Positions 45,255 to 54,716 of a DNA stretch of 64,000 bases are shown here, piece by piece. The DNA is from Burkholderiales bacterium PBB6 (lineage in GTDB: Bacteria; Pseudomonadota; Gammaproteobacteria; Burkholderiales; Burkholderiaceae_C). The stretch is taken from contig NKIH01000001.1 in assembly GCA_002255925.1 (NCBI GenBank), forward strand, positions 682,001 through 746,000, read 5' to 3'. Position numbers and translations under genes: made by a program. Position 1 is the stretch's first letter, and the number at the start of each line of letters is the position of its first letter. The notes beneath the pieces were generated by a model. It was not told the DNA's origin. It worked only from the letters and a program-made list of their open reading frames with translations, and did no database searches.

Positions 45255-46436
45255 TTACAGCCCAGCTGCGGCCCGAAGTGCCGCGGCCTTGTCGGTTCTT
45301 TCCCAGGTGAATTCCGGCTCTTCGCGGCCGAAGTGGCCGTAGGCGGCGGTCTTGGAGTAGATCGGGCGCAGCAGGTCCAGCATCTGGATGATGCCCTTCG
45401 GACGCAGGTCGAAGTGCGCCTGCACCAGCTCGGCAATCTTCTCGTCGGGGATGACGCCCGTGCCTTCGGTGTAGACGGTCACGTTCATCGGGCGGGCCAC
45501 GCCGATGGCGTACGCCACCTGGATCTGGCACTGGCGCGCCAGGCCGGCGGCCACGATGTTCTTGGCCACGTAGCGTGCGGCGTAAGCGGCCGAGCGGTCC
45601 ACCTTGGTGGGGTCCTTGCCCGAGAACGCGCCGCCGCCGTGCGGGCAGGCGCCGCCGTAGGTGTCGACGATGATCTTGCGGCCGGTCAGGCCACAGTCAC
45701 CTTGCGGGCCGCCAATGACAAAACGGCCGGTCGGGTTGATCAGGTACTTGGTGTCCTGCAGCCATTCCTTCGGCAGCACCGGCTTGATGATCTCTTCGAT
45801 GATGGCTTCGGTGAACGAGGCCTTCATCTTGGTCGAGGTTTCGCTCTGGTCGGGGCTGTGCTGGGTCGACAGCACGACGGTGTCGATCGAATGCGGCTTG
45901 CCGTCGACGTAGCGCATCGTCACTTGGCTCTTGGCGTCCGGGCGCAGGAAGGGCAGACGGCCGTCCTTGCGCAGCTGGGCCTGGCGCTCCACCAGGCGGT
46001 GGGCGTAGTAGATCGGCGCGGGCATCAGCTCCGGCGTCTCGTCGCAGGCGTAGCCGAACATCAGGCCCTGGTCGCCAGCGCCGATGTTCAGGTAGTCGTC
46101 GGACGCGCGGTCCACGCCCTGGGCGATGTCGTTCGATTGCTTGTCGTAGGCCACGAGCACGGCGCAGCCCTTGTAGTCGATGCCGTATTCGGTGTTGTCG
46201 TAGCCGATGCGCTTGATGGTGTCGCGGGCGACCTGGATGTAGTCGACGTTGGCTTGCGTGGTGATTTCACCGGCCAACACCACCAGACCGGTGTTGGTCA
46301 GGGTTTCAGCGGCCACGCGTGACAGCGGATCCTGCGCGAAGATCGCGTCGAGGATCGCGTCGGAGATCTGGTCCGCAACCTTGTCGGGGTGACCTTCCGA
46401 GACGGACTCGGAGGTAAAGAGATAATCGTTCGCCAT
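45255..46436 (-). CDS. metK: S-adenosylmethionine synthetase
   Basis: Makes SAM from methionine and ATP. 393 residues, normal length. [21 protein letters not shown] opens the protein in two overlapping stretches, [12 protein letters not shown] near residue 120 is signature 1, and [16 protein letters not shown] near 265 is signature 2. It is divergent from lpxL, an order common in Burkholderiales. Completes the SAM cycle with ahcY and metF at 32-35 kb. No riboswitch is recognised in its leader. Confidence 0.98.
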   Translation of the reverse strand: MANDYLFTSESVSEGHPDKVADQISDAILDAIFAQDPLSRVAAETLTNTGLVVLAGEITTQANVDYIQVARDTIKRIGYDNTEYGIDYKGCAVLVAYDKQSNDIAQGVDRASDDYLNIGAGDQGLMFGYACDETPELMPAPIYYAHRLVERQAQLRKDGRLPFLRPDAKSQVTMRYVDGKPHSIDTVVLSTQHSPDQSETSTKMKASFTEAIIEEIIKPVLPKEWLQDTKYLINPTGRFVIGGPQGDCGLTGRKIIVDTYGGACPHGGGAFSGKDPTKVDRSAAYAARYVAKNIVAAGLARQCQIQVAYAIGVARPMNVTVYTEGTGVIPDEKIAELVQAHFDLRPKGIIQMLDLLRPIYSKTAAYGHFGREEPEFTWERTDKAAALRAAAGL

Positions 46437-46525
46437 GTTGTTCTCACTGGTTGCACTGACACTGAGGCGTCGTCCTGCTCGGCAACCAAAATGAGCGGCG
46501 AACGCTTTAGCGGCATTTGTCAGGT

Positions 46526-46543
46526 TGATTTCATGCGAAATCA
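46526..46543. promoter_or_regulatory. Palindrome between metK and lpxL
   Basis: TGATTTC-ATGC-GAAATCA is a perfect 7-bp inverted repeat in the 192-base divergent gap, 90 bases from the metK start and 86 from the lpxL start. It could be an operator or a hairpin in the metK leader. No known consensus recognised. Confidence 0.35.
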
Positions 46544-46628
46544 GCCCGGCAGGATCGGTGAATAACCCCCTGCATCGCCCCGCAAGTTGTCCTGTTAACT
46601 CGGCGATGAATCGAATCTTATCTGAAGC

Positions 46629-47501
46629 ATGAAGCTGTTGCTGCGCTGGATATCACGTTGGCCCTTGCCGCTGGTGCGCTTTTTGGGCGCCGGGCTGGGC
46701 TGGCTCGCCTGGGGCCTGTCGCCCACCTATCGCCGCCGTCTGGCGCTCAACGCCACGCTGGCCGGGCTCACGCCCGCGCAGCAGCGCCGTGCCGTGTCAG
46801 AGGCCGGCCGCACGGCCGCCGAAGTGCCCTGGCTGTGGTTCCGTGATGCCTCGCGGCCACTCGCGCCGCTGGTGCGCTGGACGGGCCGTGAGCTGGTGGC
46901 GCAGGCGCTCGACCATGGCAAGGGCCTGATCCTGCTGACGCCCCACCTCGGCTTCTTCGAGATGGCCGCCCGCGGCTACGCCGAAGAGTTTGGTGCGCGC
47001 CAGCCCATCACCGTGCTCTACAAGCCGTCGCGCAACCCGCGGCTGGCCGAGATCCAGACCACCGCCCGCGAAGCGCCCGGCATGAGCGCCGCGCCGGCCA
47101 GTCTCTCGGGCGTGCGCCAGTTGCTGCGCGCGCTGCGCAAGGGCGAAACCCTGGGGCTGCTGCCCGACCAGGTGCCGCCCGATGGCCAGGGCGTGTGGGC
47201 GCCGTTTTTTGGCCGCACGGCCTACACGATGACGCTGGCCGCGCGCCTGGCCCAGCAAACCGGCGCCACCGTGCTGCTCTGCTGGTGCGAGCGTCTGCCG
47301 GGCAGTGCCGGGTTTGCGCTGCACTTCGAACCCATGAACCAGCCGCTGCCCACCGAGCCCGATGACGTGGCTGGCGCGCGTGCGGTGAACGCCGCGATGG
47401 AATCGCTCATCCGCCAGAAGCCCGAGCAGTACCTGTGGGCCTACAACCGCTACAAGCCGCCACACGGCTACAGCGGCCCGCCGCCCGAGGAGGCCGCGTG
47501 A
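46629..47501 (+). CDS. Lipid A biosynthesis acyltransferase (LpxL/HtrB family), first copy
   Basis: 290 residues with an N-terminal membrane-anchoring segment (about 12-32). The catalytic H-x4-D/E motif of the late acyltransferases is HLGFFE (near residue 107), and [18 protein letters not shown] near 178 is a family landmark. It adds a secondary acyl chain to the lipid A precursor at the inner membrane face. The stop overlaps the GTG start of a second copy. First gene of lpxL-lpxL-dapF-DUF484-xerC. Confidence 0.93.
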   Translation: MKLLLRWISRWPLPLVRFLGAGLGWLAWGLSPTYRRRLALNATLAGLTPAQQRRAVSEAGRTAAEVPWLWFRDASRPLAPLVRWTGRELVAQALDHGKGLILLTPHLGFFEMAARGYAEEFGARQPITVLYKPSRNPRLAEIQTTAREAPGMSAAPASLSGVRQLLRALRKGETLGLLPDQVPPDGQGVWAPFFGRTAYTMTLAARLAQQTGATVLLCWCERLPGSAGFALHFEPMNQPLPTEPDDVAGARAVNAAMESLIRQKPEQYLWAYNRYKPPHGYSGPPPEEAA

Positions 47502-48400
47502 AGGTGGGCGTGTGGGCGCGCGTGGGCGCCTGGGCGGCCATCGGCCTGATGTGGTGCCTGCACTGGCTGCCGCTGCCGCTGCTGGCGGCGCTTGGCCGCG
47601 GCTTGGGCGCGGTGCTGTGGCGGGTGGCGCGCTCGCGCCGGCACGTGGCCATGACCAACCTCCGCCTGTGCTTTCCGGAGTTGACCGAAGCGCAGCGCCT
47701 GGCGCTGGGGCGTGAGCATTTCGACTGGCTCAGCCGCAGCCTGCTGGAGCGCAGCGTGCTGCTGTTTGCTTCAGCCGGCCGTCTGCGCCGACTGATTCGC
47801 ATCGACGGCGACATCACCCAGGCCGGCCGGGAAGGCTGGGGCGTGATGTGGCTGCTGCCGCACTTCGTGGGCCTGGAGATCGTCGGCCCGGCGCTGATGC
47901 TCAACCAGAGCAAGCCCGGCGTTGACATCTACCAGCGCCAGAGCAACCCGGTGTTTGATGCCTTCCTGCTCAAGTCGCGGGCGCGCTTCGGCCATGCCAT
48001 TCTGGTGGACCGCGCCTCAGGCATTCGCCCGGTGATGCGCGCCATCCAGCAGCAGGGCGCGGGCTTCGTGAACGCCCCTGACCAGGATTTCGGCCTGAAG
48101 GACGCGGCCTTCGTGCCCTTTTTCGGCGTGCCGGCCAGCACCTTGCTGTCGCCCGGCCGCATGGCCCGCAGCATGGGCCTGCACATCCAGCCCATCGTGA
48201 TGGAAATGCTGCCCGGGGGGCAGGGTTACGTGGCCCGTGTGATGGCCAGCCCGCCCGGCATGGACGACCCCGATCCGGTGTTGGCCGCTACCGCCATGAA
48301 CCGCTGGCTGGAGGCCCGCATCCGTGAGCGGCCGGCCCAGTACCTGTGGGTGCACCGCCGCTTCAAGAACCGGCCTGCGGGCGAGCCCGGGGTGTATTGA
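47498..48400 (+). CDS. Lipid A biosynthesis acyltransferase (LpxL/HtrB family), second copy
   Basis: 300 residues from a GTG that overlaps the preceding stop (GTGA), so it is translationally coupled. The N-terminal membrane segment is at about 10-32. The catalytic motif is HFVGLE (near residue 125), followed by [10 protein letters not shown] (near 192) and the C-terminal [13 protein letters not shown], all typical of HtrB/LpxL. Clearly a diverged paralogue of the first copy; each may add a chain at a different position of lipid A. Confidence 0.93.
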   Translation: MKVGVWARVGAWAAIGLMWCLHWLPLPLLAALGRGLGAVLWRVARSRRHVAMTNLRLCFPELTEAQRLALGREHFDWLSRSLLERSVLLFASAGRLRRLIRIDGDITQAGREGWGVMWLLPHFVGLEIVGPALMLNQSKPGVDIYQRQSNPVFDAFLLKSRARFGHAILVDRASGIRPVMRAIQQQGAGFVNAPDQDFGLKDAAFVPFFGVPASTLLSPGRMARSMGLHIQPIVMEMLPGGQGYVARVMASPPGMDDPDPVLAATAMNRWLEARIRERPAQYLWVHRRFKNRPAGEPGVY

Positions 48401-48467
48401 GCGACACCCCCGAGCCGCGCCCGGCCCGCTGCCCTGCAACCGCACCGTTGTCAGAAGCGGCAGGGCC

Positions 48468-48473
48468 GATAAT
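48468..48473 (+). promoter_or_regulatory. -10-like GATAAT just before dapF
   Basis: GATAAT ends 6 bases before the dapF ATG. A TTGTCA lies 14-15 bases further upstream, a short but possible spacing. It would give a leaderless dapF transcript inside the operon. Confidence 0.42.
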
Positions 48474-48479
48474 CACGGC

Positions 48480-49337
48480 ATGAAGCTGCGATTCACCAAG
48501 ATGCACGGCGCCGGCAACGACTTTGTCGTGATCGACGCCACGGCTGCACCGCTGTCCTTGAGCAATGCGCAGTTGCGCCTGCTCGGCGACCGCCGCTTTG
48601 GCGTGGGCGCCGACCAGATCCTGGTGGTGGAAAAACCCAGCCGCAGCGACGTGGACTTCCGCTACCGCATCTTCAACGGCGCCACGGGTGACGAGGTCGA
48701 GCAGTGCGGCAATGGCTCGCGCTGCTTCGTGCGCTATGTGCGCGACCACGGCCTGAGCGAGGCCCGCACCATCCGCGTCGAGACGATCAACAACCTGCTG
48801 GAGCTGACGCTGCAGGACGACGGCCGGGTGACGGTGAACATGAACACGCCGATGCTGGCGCCGGAGCAGCTGCCGTTCACGCCCGAGGGCCTGCAGCCGC
48901 GCCGCGTGGGTGAGGCTGACCTGTGGCCGCTGGCGCTGCAAGGCGGCGTGGTGGCCGAGGTGGCGCTGGTGTCGATGGGCAACCCGCATGCCGTGCTGCT
49001 GGTGGCCTCTGCTGACGCCGCGCCGGTGGCCGACTGGGGCCCGCAGATCGAGGCGCATGAACGTTTTCCGCGCAAGGTGAATGCGGGCTTCCTGGAAGTG
49101 GTGAGCCGCAACACCGTGCGCCTGCGCGTGTTCGAGCGCGATGCCGGCGAAACCCTGGCCTGCGGCACCGGCGCGTGTGCGGCCGTGGTGGCCGGCATTC
49201 GCCAAGGCTTGCTGGACGCATGCGTGGATGTGCACACCCGAGGCGGTGTGCTGACGATTGAGTGGGCGGGCGGCCAAGCCCCCGTCATGATGACGGGCCC
49301 GGCCGTGACCGTGTTTGAAGGAGAGATGGAACTGTGA
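48480..49337 (+). CDS. dapF: Diaminopimelate epimerase
   Basis: Interconverts LL- and meso-diaminopimelate for lysine and peptidoglycan synthesis. 285 residues from the ATG opening [19 protein letters not shown]. The two catalytic cysteines are in EQCGNGSRC (near residue 77) and ACGTGACAA (near 228). No Shine-Dalgarno sequence is seen and a GATAAT hexamer precedes the ATG by 6 bases. The stop overlaps the DUF484 GTG start (GTGA). Confidence 0.97.
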   Translation: MKLRFTKMHGAGNDFVVIDATAAPLSLSNAQLRLLGDRRFGVGADQILVVEKPSRSDVDFRYRIFNGATGDEVEQCGNGSRCFVRYVRDHGLSEARTIRVETINNLLELTLQDDGRVTVNMNTPMLAPEQLPFTPEGLQPRRVGEADLWPLALQGGVVAEVALVSMGNPHAVLLVASADAAPVADWGPQIEAHERFPRKVNAGFLEVVSRNTVRLRVFERDAGETLACGTGACAAVVAGIRQGLLDACVDVHTRGGVLTIEWAGGQAPVMMTGPAVTVFEGEMEL

Positions 49338-50029
49338 GCAGCACCCCCGAGCGCCTGGATGGCATCACCGAAGACGACATCGCGAATTACCTGGTGCACA
49401 CGCCCGGCTTCTTCGACCGGCATGCCGATGTGCTGGCCACCGTGCAGTTGACGCACCCGCACAGCGGCCGCGCCGTGTCGCTGGCCCAGCGTCAGATGGA
49501 CATGATGCGTGACCAGGTGCGCCTGCTCGAGCGCCGCATCATGGACATGATCCGCGCCGGCAATGACAACGTCGCCATCGCCGACAAGATGCACCGCTGG
49601 ACCTGCGCCGTGATGCTGGCCCGCAATGCCAGCCTGCTCGGCCAGGTGCTGGTGGAAGAGCTGAAGCACGAGTTCATGGTGCCGCAGGCAGCGGTGCGGG
49701 TGTGGGGCGTGTCGACGCGCTATGCCGGCCTGCCGTGGGCGCAGCCGGTGAGCGAGGACGTGCGCGCCTTCGCGGCCAGCCTGTCCGGCCCCTTCTGCGG
49801 CTTGAACAGCAGCTACGAAGCGGCCAACTGGCTGGGTGATGCGTCGCCGGCGCAGTCGCTGGCCATGATCCCGCTGCGTCTGGGCAAGTCGGCCACCGAG
49901 TGCTTCGGTCTGCTGGTGCTGGGCTCGCCCGACGCGCTGCGTTACCAGGCCGACATGTCGACCGACTTCCTGGTGCAGATCGGCGACATCGCCAGCGCGG
50001 CGCTGGGCCGCATGCTCGTCGAAGACTGA
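49334..50029 (+). CDS. DUF484 family protein
   Basis: 231 residues from a GTG overlapping the dapF stop. A helical N-terminal part ends in a likely coiled coil ([21 protein letters not shown], of which the centre is near residue 60). The C-terminal part (about 85-225) has a GAF-like pattern. DUF484 genes usually sit between dapF and xerC, as here. Its function is not established. Confidence 0.92.
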   Translation: MSSTPERLDGITEDDIANYLVHTPGFFDRHADVLATVQLTHPHSGRAVSLAQRQMDMMRDQVRLLERRIMDMIRAGNDNVAIADKMHRWTCAVMLARNASLLGQVLVEELKHEFMVPQAAVRVWGVSTRYAGLPWAQPVSEDVRAFAASLSGPFCGLNSSYEAANWLGDASPAQSLAMIPLRLGKSATECFGLLVLGSPDALRYQADMSTDFLVQIGDIASAALGRMLVED

Positions 50030-50037
50030 TACCCGCC

Positions 50038-50973
50038 ATGCCAGGCGCCGCTGCACTGCCAGAACCCCTGCAGCGCTACCTGACGCATCTGCGGGTAGAG
50101 CGCCGGGTGGCCGACCGCACGCTGCAGCTCTACACCGAAGCCCTGGCCCGACTGGTGGCCGGCGCTGCGGACCAGGGCGTGGCCCTGGCGGCGGTGCAGC
50201 CCCACCATGTGCGGCGCTGGATGGCGGCGGCGCATGGTGGCGGTTTGTCGCCGCGCAGCCTGGCCTTGATGCTCAGCGCCTGGCGCGGCTTTTACCGCTG
50301 GTGGGGCCGCGAGGAAGCGCTCAAGCAGAACCCGGTGGAAGGTGTGCGCCCGCCCAAGGCGCCGCGCCCCTTGCCCAAGGCCTTGCCGGTGGACCAGGCC
50401 GTGGCTCTGGCTGACCACCGCAAGCGTGACGGCAACCCGGCCCTGCTGGCCCGCGACCACGCCATCGTCGAGCTGCTTTACGGCAGCGGCCTGCGTGTGG
50501 GCGAATTGGTGGGCCTCGATTGGCAAGCCGGCGATGAAGCCGTGGGCTGGATTGATGTGCCTGACGCCACCGTGCATGTGCTGGGCAAAGGCCGCAAGCG
50601 CCGCAGCGTGCCTGTTGGCGGGCCGAGCCTGGCGGCACTGGCCAACTGGCTGCATCACCGGGCTGATGTGGCCTCACCGGGCGAGCGCGCGCTCTTCGTG
50701 AGCCAGCGCGGCACCCGCATCACCGACAGCCAGGTGCGCAGCCGCCTGCGGGCGCTGGCGCAGGACGCCGGGCTGCCCGGCTCGGTGCATCCGCACATGC
50801 TGCGTCACAGCTTTGCCTCGCACCTGCTGCAATCCAGCGGTGATCTGCGCGCGGTGCAGGAGCTGCTCGGCCACGCCAACATCAGCACCACGCAGGTCTA
50901 TACCCGGCTGGACTTCCAGCACCTGGCCAAGGTGTACGACGCGACCCATCCGCGGGCCCGCAAGCGCGATTGA
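50038..50973 (+). CDS. xerC: Tyrosine recombinase XerC
   Basis: With XerD resolves chromosome dimers at dif. 311 residues from the ATG at 50038. The SAM-like N-domain (about 8-95) is followed by the catalytic domain with Arg in SGLRVGELVGL (near 157), HMLRHSFASHLL (near 256), LGHANISTTQ (near 280) and the tyrosine in YTRLDFQHL. The gene context dapF-DUF484-xerC supports XerC rather than XerD or an integrase. Confidence 0.95.
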   Translation: MPGAAALPEPLQRYLTHLRVERRVADRTLQLYTEALARLVAGAADQGVALAAVQPHHVRRWMAAAHGGGLSPRSLALMLSAWRGFYRWWGREEALKQNPVEGVRPPKAPRPLPKALPVDQAVALADHRKRDGNPALLARDHAIVELLYGSGLRVGELVGLDWQAGDEAVGWIDVPDATVHVLGKGRKRRSVPVGGPSLAALANWLHHRADVASPGERALFVSQRGTRITDSQVRSRLRALAQDAGLPGSVHPHMLRHSFASHLLQSSGDLRAVQELLGHANISTTQVYTRLDFQHLAKVYDATHPRARKRD

Positions 50974-50986
50974 GTGAGCGCGCCTG

Positions 50987-51013
50987 AGCCAGCGAGGCCA
51001 GTGCGCGCTGGCT
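50987..51013 (+). terminator. Hairpin after xerC
   Basis: A perfect 8-bp stem AGCCAGCG/CGCTGGCT with an 11-base loop, 13 bases past the xerC stop, followed by GCATTTC. Probable terminator of the lpxL-xerC operon. Confidence 0.5.
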
Positions 51014-51111
51014 GCATTTCATCCCGCAGTTCTGCAGTCTGTCGCATCGATACCCGGTGCCGGCGTGTCGCCGATACAGTGTGCTGCATCACCAACACAC
51101 CGGAGTTCGCG

Positions 51112-51459
51112 ATGCGCACCTGGGACGATCGACAGCCCATCTACCGCCAGCTGGCCGACCAGCTCGCAGGCCGCCTGCTGGACGGCGAGCCCACCGAGGG
51201 CGACCCCATGCCATCGGTGCGGCAACTGGCATCGAGCTTCATGATCAACCCGGTCACCGTCAGCCGCGCGCTGCAGGCGCTGAGCGATGACGGCTTGCTC
51301 GAAGCCCGGCGCGGCATGGGCCTGTACGTGCGGCCCGGTGCCCGCCAGCGGCTCAAAGACCTGGAGCGCCAGCGCTTCCTCGACCTCGAATGGCCACAGC
51401 TGCAGCAGCGCCTGCGCCGCCTGGGCCTGACACCCGAACAATTGAACTGGGAGGCATGA
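51112..51459 (+). CDS. GntR-family regulator (YtrA-like)
   Basis: 115 residues from the ATG after CCGGAG. It has only the winged-helix domain (PIYRQLADQLAGRLLDGE, PSVRQLASSFMINPVTVSRALQ in two parts, GMGLYVRPGA) and a short basic C-terminal helix, the YtrA subgroup layout. The subgroup typically represses an adjacent ABC transporter. The stop overlaps the ATPase gene start by 4 bases (ATGA), so it most likely controls its own operon. Confidence 0.92.
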   Translation: MRTWDDRQPIYRQLADQLAGRLLDGEPTEGDPMPSVRQLASSFMINPVTVSRALQALSDDGLLEARRGMGLYVRPGARQRLKDLERQRFLDLEWPQLQQRLRRLGLTPEQLNWEA

Positions 51460-52343
51460 CCACCATGAGCGACATCCTGATCGAGGCCCGTGGCCTGAAC
51501 ATGCACTACGGCAGCAAGCATGCCGTGCGCGACCTGAGCTTCAGCATCCCCAAGGGCCGCGTGGTGGGTCTGCTGGGCCACAACGGCGCCGGCAAGACCA
51601 CGTTGATGAAGGCGCTCTGCGGCCTGGCGCCGCATGAAGGCCATCTGAGCGTGCTGGGCATGAACCCGCGCGCCGACCGCACCGTGCTGCTGCAGTCGCT
51701 GAGCTACATCCCTGATGTGGCCATCCTGCCGCGCTGGGCGCGTGTGGACGAACTCATCTCGCTGATGGCTGGCCTGCATCCGAAGTTTTCGGCAGAGCGG
51801 GCCCGGCACCTGCTGCAACGCACCAGCGTGGGCCTGAGCGACAAGGTGAAGAGCCTCTCCAAGGGCATGGTGGTGCAGGCGCACCTGGCGCTGATCGCGG
51901 CCATCGATGCCAAGGTGATGATCCTCGACGAGCCGACGCTGGGCCTGGATGTGCTGTCGCGCAAATCGTTCTACGAAATGCTGATCGACGAGTGGTGCGA
52001 CGGCGAGCGCAGCGTGCTGATCTCGACCCACCAGGTGGAAGAGGTGGAATCGTTGTTGAGCGACGTGATGATGCTCAACGAAGGCCAGATGGTGCTGAAC
52101 ATTCCGCTGGACCAGCTTGATCAGCGCTTCGTGGCCCTGAGCCACGACCCGGCCGCCGCTGACGCGATTGCCGCGGCCCACCCGCTGCTGCGCTACCGGC
52201 AGCACGGCCAGCAGGCAGCGTTGTTTGACGGTGCCCCGCCGGCCGATGTGCAGGCCCTGGGCCAGCGCCTGCGCCCCAACCTGGTTGATCTGTTCGTGGC
52301 CCTGACCCGCGCCCCTGAACTCAATGCCCGCAGCGCTCGCTGA
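51456..52343 (+). CDS. ABC transporter ATP-binding protein
   Basis: 295 residues, starting within the GntR stop. Walker A is GHNGAGKTT (near residue 43), the signature region LSKGMVVQAHLAL (near 139) is diverged from LSGGQ, Walker B is VMILDEPTLGLD (near 160) and the switch histidine is in STHQVEEVE (near 192). A C-terminal extension of about 70 residues follows. Pairs with the permease 22 bases downstream. The likely role is export or bacitracin-like drug/peptide defence as in YtrB-type systems, but the substrate is unknown. Confidence 0.93.
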   Translation: MTTMSDILIEARGLNMHYGSKHAVRDLSFSIPKGRVVGLLGHNGAGKTTLMKALCGLAPHEGHLSVLGMNPRADRTVLLQSLSYIPDVAILPRWARVDELISLMAGLHPKFSAERARHLLQRTSVGLSDKVKSLSKGMVVQAHLALIAAIDAKVMILDEPTLGLDVLSRKSFYEMLIDEWCDGERSVLISTHQVEEVESLLSDVMMLNEGQMVLNIPLDQLDQRFVALSHDPAAADAIAAAHPLLRYRQHGQQAALFDGAPPADVQALGQRLRPNLVDLFVALTRAPELNARSAR

Positions 52344-52365
52344 GCCCGCGCCGAGGAGAACACGC

Positions 52366-53235
52366 ATGACTTTCGCAATGACTTATTCGACCCTGCTGCG
52401 CCGCGAGTGGCTGCAGCACCGCACCGGCTGGCTGGTACTGGCCTTCGGCCCGATGGTGCTGATGGTGTGTGGCTGGTTGTTTGGCCAGGTGCAGGTGGAC
52501 GGCACCGAGAGCGCCGCCTCCTTCTTCGCCATCAGTGCCGGTGCCTATGTGCTGGCCGTGACCGGCCTGGCCTGGCTGACCGTGGGCTTTCAGGTCGCCG
52601 GCCTGGCGCGCCGCGATGTGCAAGACCGCTCGATCGAGTTCTGGCGCTCGCTGCCGGTGAGTGATTCGGCCGCGGTGAGTGCCACGCTGGTCGCCCACCT
52701 GGTGCTGATGCCGCTGGCCGTGATGCTGGTGTCGCTGGCCTTCAGCGTGGTGGTGGCGGCATTGCTGGTGAGCAAGGGCTTCGGCATGGCGGCGCTCGGG
52801 GCGGTGCCGATGGGTGAGGTGGGCAGTGCGCTGCTGGCGGCCTTGCTGCGCATGGTGGTGGGCTTGCCGCTGGCCAGCTTCTGGGCCGCGGCGCTGTTGA
52901 TGCCCATCATGGCCGCCTCCGCCTGGCTCAAGCGCTGGGGCACCCCGGTGGTGCTGGGTGTGGTGGGCGCCGGTGGCGCGCTGCTGAAAAACGCCTATGA
53001 CATGCCCTTTGTGCTGGACACCGTGCACGGCCTGTTCATGAGCTTCGGCGCGGCGCTGGTGCCGCTGAGCGCGATGCAGCAACCAGACCCGACGCTGACC
53101 CGCCTGCCTGCCTTGCTGCTGCAGGACCTGCAAGCGCGCCTGGCTGATCTGGCTCACCCCCTGAGCCTGGTGGCGGTGGTGTTGATCGCAGGCAGCTTTG
53201 CGTTGTTGGTGCTGCGCCGCCAACGCGCAGGCTGA
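52366..53235 (+). CDS. ABC transporter permease
   Basis: 289 residues from the ATG after GAGGAGA. About six hydrophobic segments (near 18-38, 52-75, 100-130, 150-180, 190-215 and 260-280). The IEFWRSLPVSDSA loop after the second segment is typical of ABC-2-type permeases that pair with GntR/YtrA modules. It forms the membrane part of the transporter with the ATPase upstream. Substrate unknown. Confidence 0.88.
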   Translation: MTFAMTYSTLLRREWLQHRTGWLVLAFGPMVLMVCGWLFGQVQVDGTESAASFFAISAGAYVLAVTGLAWLTVGFQVAGLARRDVQDRSIEFWRSLPVSDSAAVSATLVAHLVLMPLAVMLVSLAFSVVVAALLVSKGFGMAALGAVPMGEVGSALLAALLRMVVGLPLASFWAAALLMPIMAASAWLKRWGTPVVLGVVGAGGALLKNAYDMPFVLDTVHGLFMSFGAALVPLSAMQQPDPTLTRLPALLLQDLQARLADLAHPLSLVAVVLIAGSFALLVLRRQRAG

Positions 53236-53254
53236 GCGCCCACGCGTCAGCAGG

Positions 53255-53284
53255 GGCCGGTTACTTGTAGTAGCCGGCCTTTTT
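53255..53284 (+). terminator. Intrinsic terminator of the ABC operon, inside a convergent gene
   Basis: A 6-bp stem GGCCGG/CCGGCC with a 13-base loop followed by five T residues. It lies 20 bases past the permease stop and covers the last codons of the convergent substrate-binding gene. Confidence 0.6.
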
Positions 53285-54568
53285 CATTTCCCGGTCTGCC
53301 GCCGCCTGCGACAGCTTCAGCGCGTTGTCTACAGACGTCTTGCCCGCCAGCGCCGTGCTGATCTGCTGGCCGACCGCGATGCCGATGGCCTGGAACTCCG
53401 GGATGGCCGCGAACTGCACGCCCACGTAAGGTGACTTCGGCAGCGTGGCGTCGGTCGGGTTGGCAGTGTCGATCGCCAGTTTTTCGGCGGTCGCAAACCG
53501 TGCGGCGCGCTGGAATTCCGGTTGTGCGTAGGTCGACTTGCGCGTGCCCGTGGGCACCGAGCCCCAGCCGTTGGTGCGCGCCACCAATTGCACGTAGTCC
53601 TTGCTGGTGGCCCAGGTGATGAACTTCTGCGCTGCATCCACCTTCTGCGAGCCCGCCGGAATGGCCAGGTTCCACGACCACAGCCAGTTTGCGCCCTTGG
53701 GCGACACGGCCACTGGCGCCTGGGTGAAGGCGATGCGGTCGGCCACCTTGGACAGCCGCGGATCCGACACGAACGACGCCGCGATGGTGGCGTCCAGCCA
53801 CATGCCGCACTTGCCGGCGTTGGTCAGCGCCAGGATCTCGTTGAAGCTGTTGGCGGCCGAGCCGGGCGGGCCGTAGCTCTTCAGCAGGTCGACGTAGAAG
53901 CTGACCGCGTCATGCCAGGGCTTGCTGTCGATCTGCGGCTTCCACTGCATGTCGAACCACTGCCCGCCGAAGGTGTTCACCATCGTCGAGATGAGCGCCA
54001 TGTTGTCGCCCCAGCCCGGCTTGCCGCGCAGGCAGATGCCGAACACGCCTTCCTTCGGGTTGTGGATCTTCGCGGCCAGCTCGCGCACCTGTGACCAGGT
54101 TGGCCGCTCGGGCAAGGCCACGCCGGCCTTGTCGGCCAGGTCCTTGCGGTACATCAGCATCGAGCTTTCGCCGTAGAAGGGGGCGGCGAAGAGCTTGCCG
54201 TCCACCGACAGGCCGTTGCGCATCGCAGGCAGCAGGTCGTCCACGTCGTAGGCCGCATCGGTCACCAGCTCCTGCAGCCAGCCTTTGCGGCCCCAGATGG
54301 GCGCCTCGTACATGCCGATGGTCATCACGTCGAACTGACCGCCGCGCGTGGCGATGTCGGTGGTCACGCGCTGGCGCAGCATGCCTTCTTCCAGGCTCAC
54401 CCATTTCAGCTTGATGCCCGGGTTGGCGCTCTCGAAGTGCCGACCGAGCTTCTGCATCTCGATCATGTGGCCGTTGTTGACCGTGGCGATCACCAGCTCA
54501 GTCGCCGCATGTGCATGCAGGGCAGCAGCCAGACCGAAGGCCAGGGCAAGGGCGGCTTTGAGCTTCAT
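53261..54568 (-). CDS. ABC sugar/polyol transporter substrate-binding protein (orphan)
   Basis: 435 residues from the ATG after GGAGAGG. The signal peptide ends HAHAA (near 21). ELVIATVNNGHMIEMQKL opens the mature part and the body resembles sorbitol/mannitol-binding proteins of the SmoE type (YEAPIWGRKGWLQEL, FYGESSMLMYRKDL, GKPGWGDNMALISTM). Binds a sugar or polyol in the periplasm. No matching permease or ATPase gene is adjacent; the ABC genes next to it are of the ABC-2 class and convergent. Its transporter must be elsewhere, or it is a solitary copy. Confidence 0.9.
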   Translation of the reverse strand: MKLKAALALAFGLAAALHAHAATELVIATVNNGHMIEMQKLGRHFESANPGIKLKWVSLEEGMLRQRVTTDIATRGGQFDVMTIGMYEAPIWGRKGWLQELVTDAAYDVDDLLPAMRNGLSVDGKLFAAPFYGESSMLMYRKDLADKAGVALPERPTWSQVRELAAKIHNPKEGVFGICLRGKPGWGDNMALISTMVNTFGGQWFDMQWKPQIDSKPWHDAVSFYVDLLKSYGPPGSAANSFNEILALTNAGKCGMWLDATIAASFVSDPRLSKVADRIAFTQAPVAVSPKGANWLWSWNLAIPAGSQKVDAAQKFITWATSKDYVQLVARTNGWGSVPTGTRKSTYAQPEFQRAARFATAEKLAIDTANPTDATLPKSPYVGVQFAAIPEFQAIGIAVGQQISTALAGKTSVDNALKLSQAAADREMKKAGYYK

Positions 54569-54703
54569 GGAACCTCTCCGTTTGGGCGTGGCGCTGTGAT
54601 GGTGCGGTGTCGATGTCAGGCGCACAGCGTGAAGCCCATCCTACCCAAGCTGGCGGCCTTCTCCAATGCAGCAAATGGCTCCCCGTTGCGTGGGGCCACA
54701 GGT

Positions 54704-54709
54704 GACAAT
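54704..54709 (+). promoter_or_regulatory. -10-like GACAAT just before rlmI
   Basis: GACAAT ends 7 bases before the ATG at 54717, and no Shine-Dalgarno sequence is present. It would give a leaderless or nearly leaderless message. No good -35 is visible. Confidence 0.38.
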
Positions 54710-54716
54710 CCCGGCC

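Noticed and set aside
46437-46628. SAM riboswitch before metK
   Set aside because: None of the SAM-binding consensus elements I know are visible. Only a short palindrome was found.
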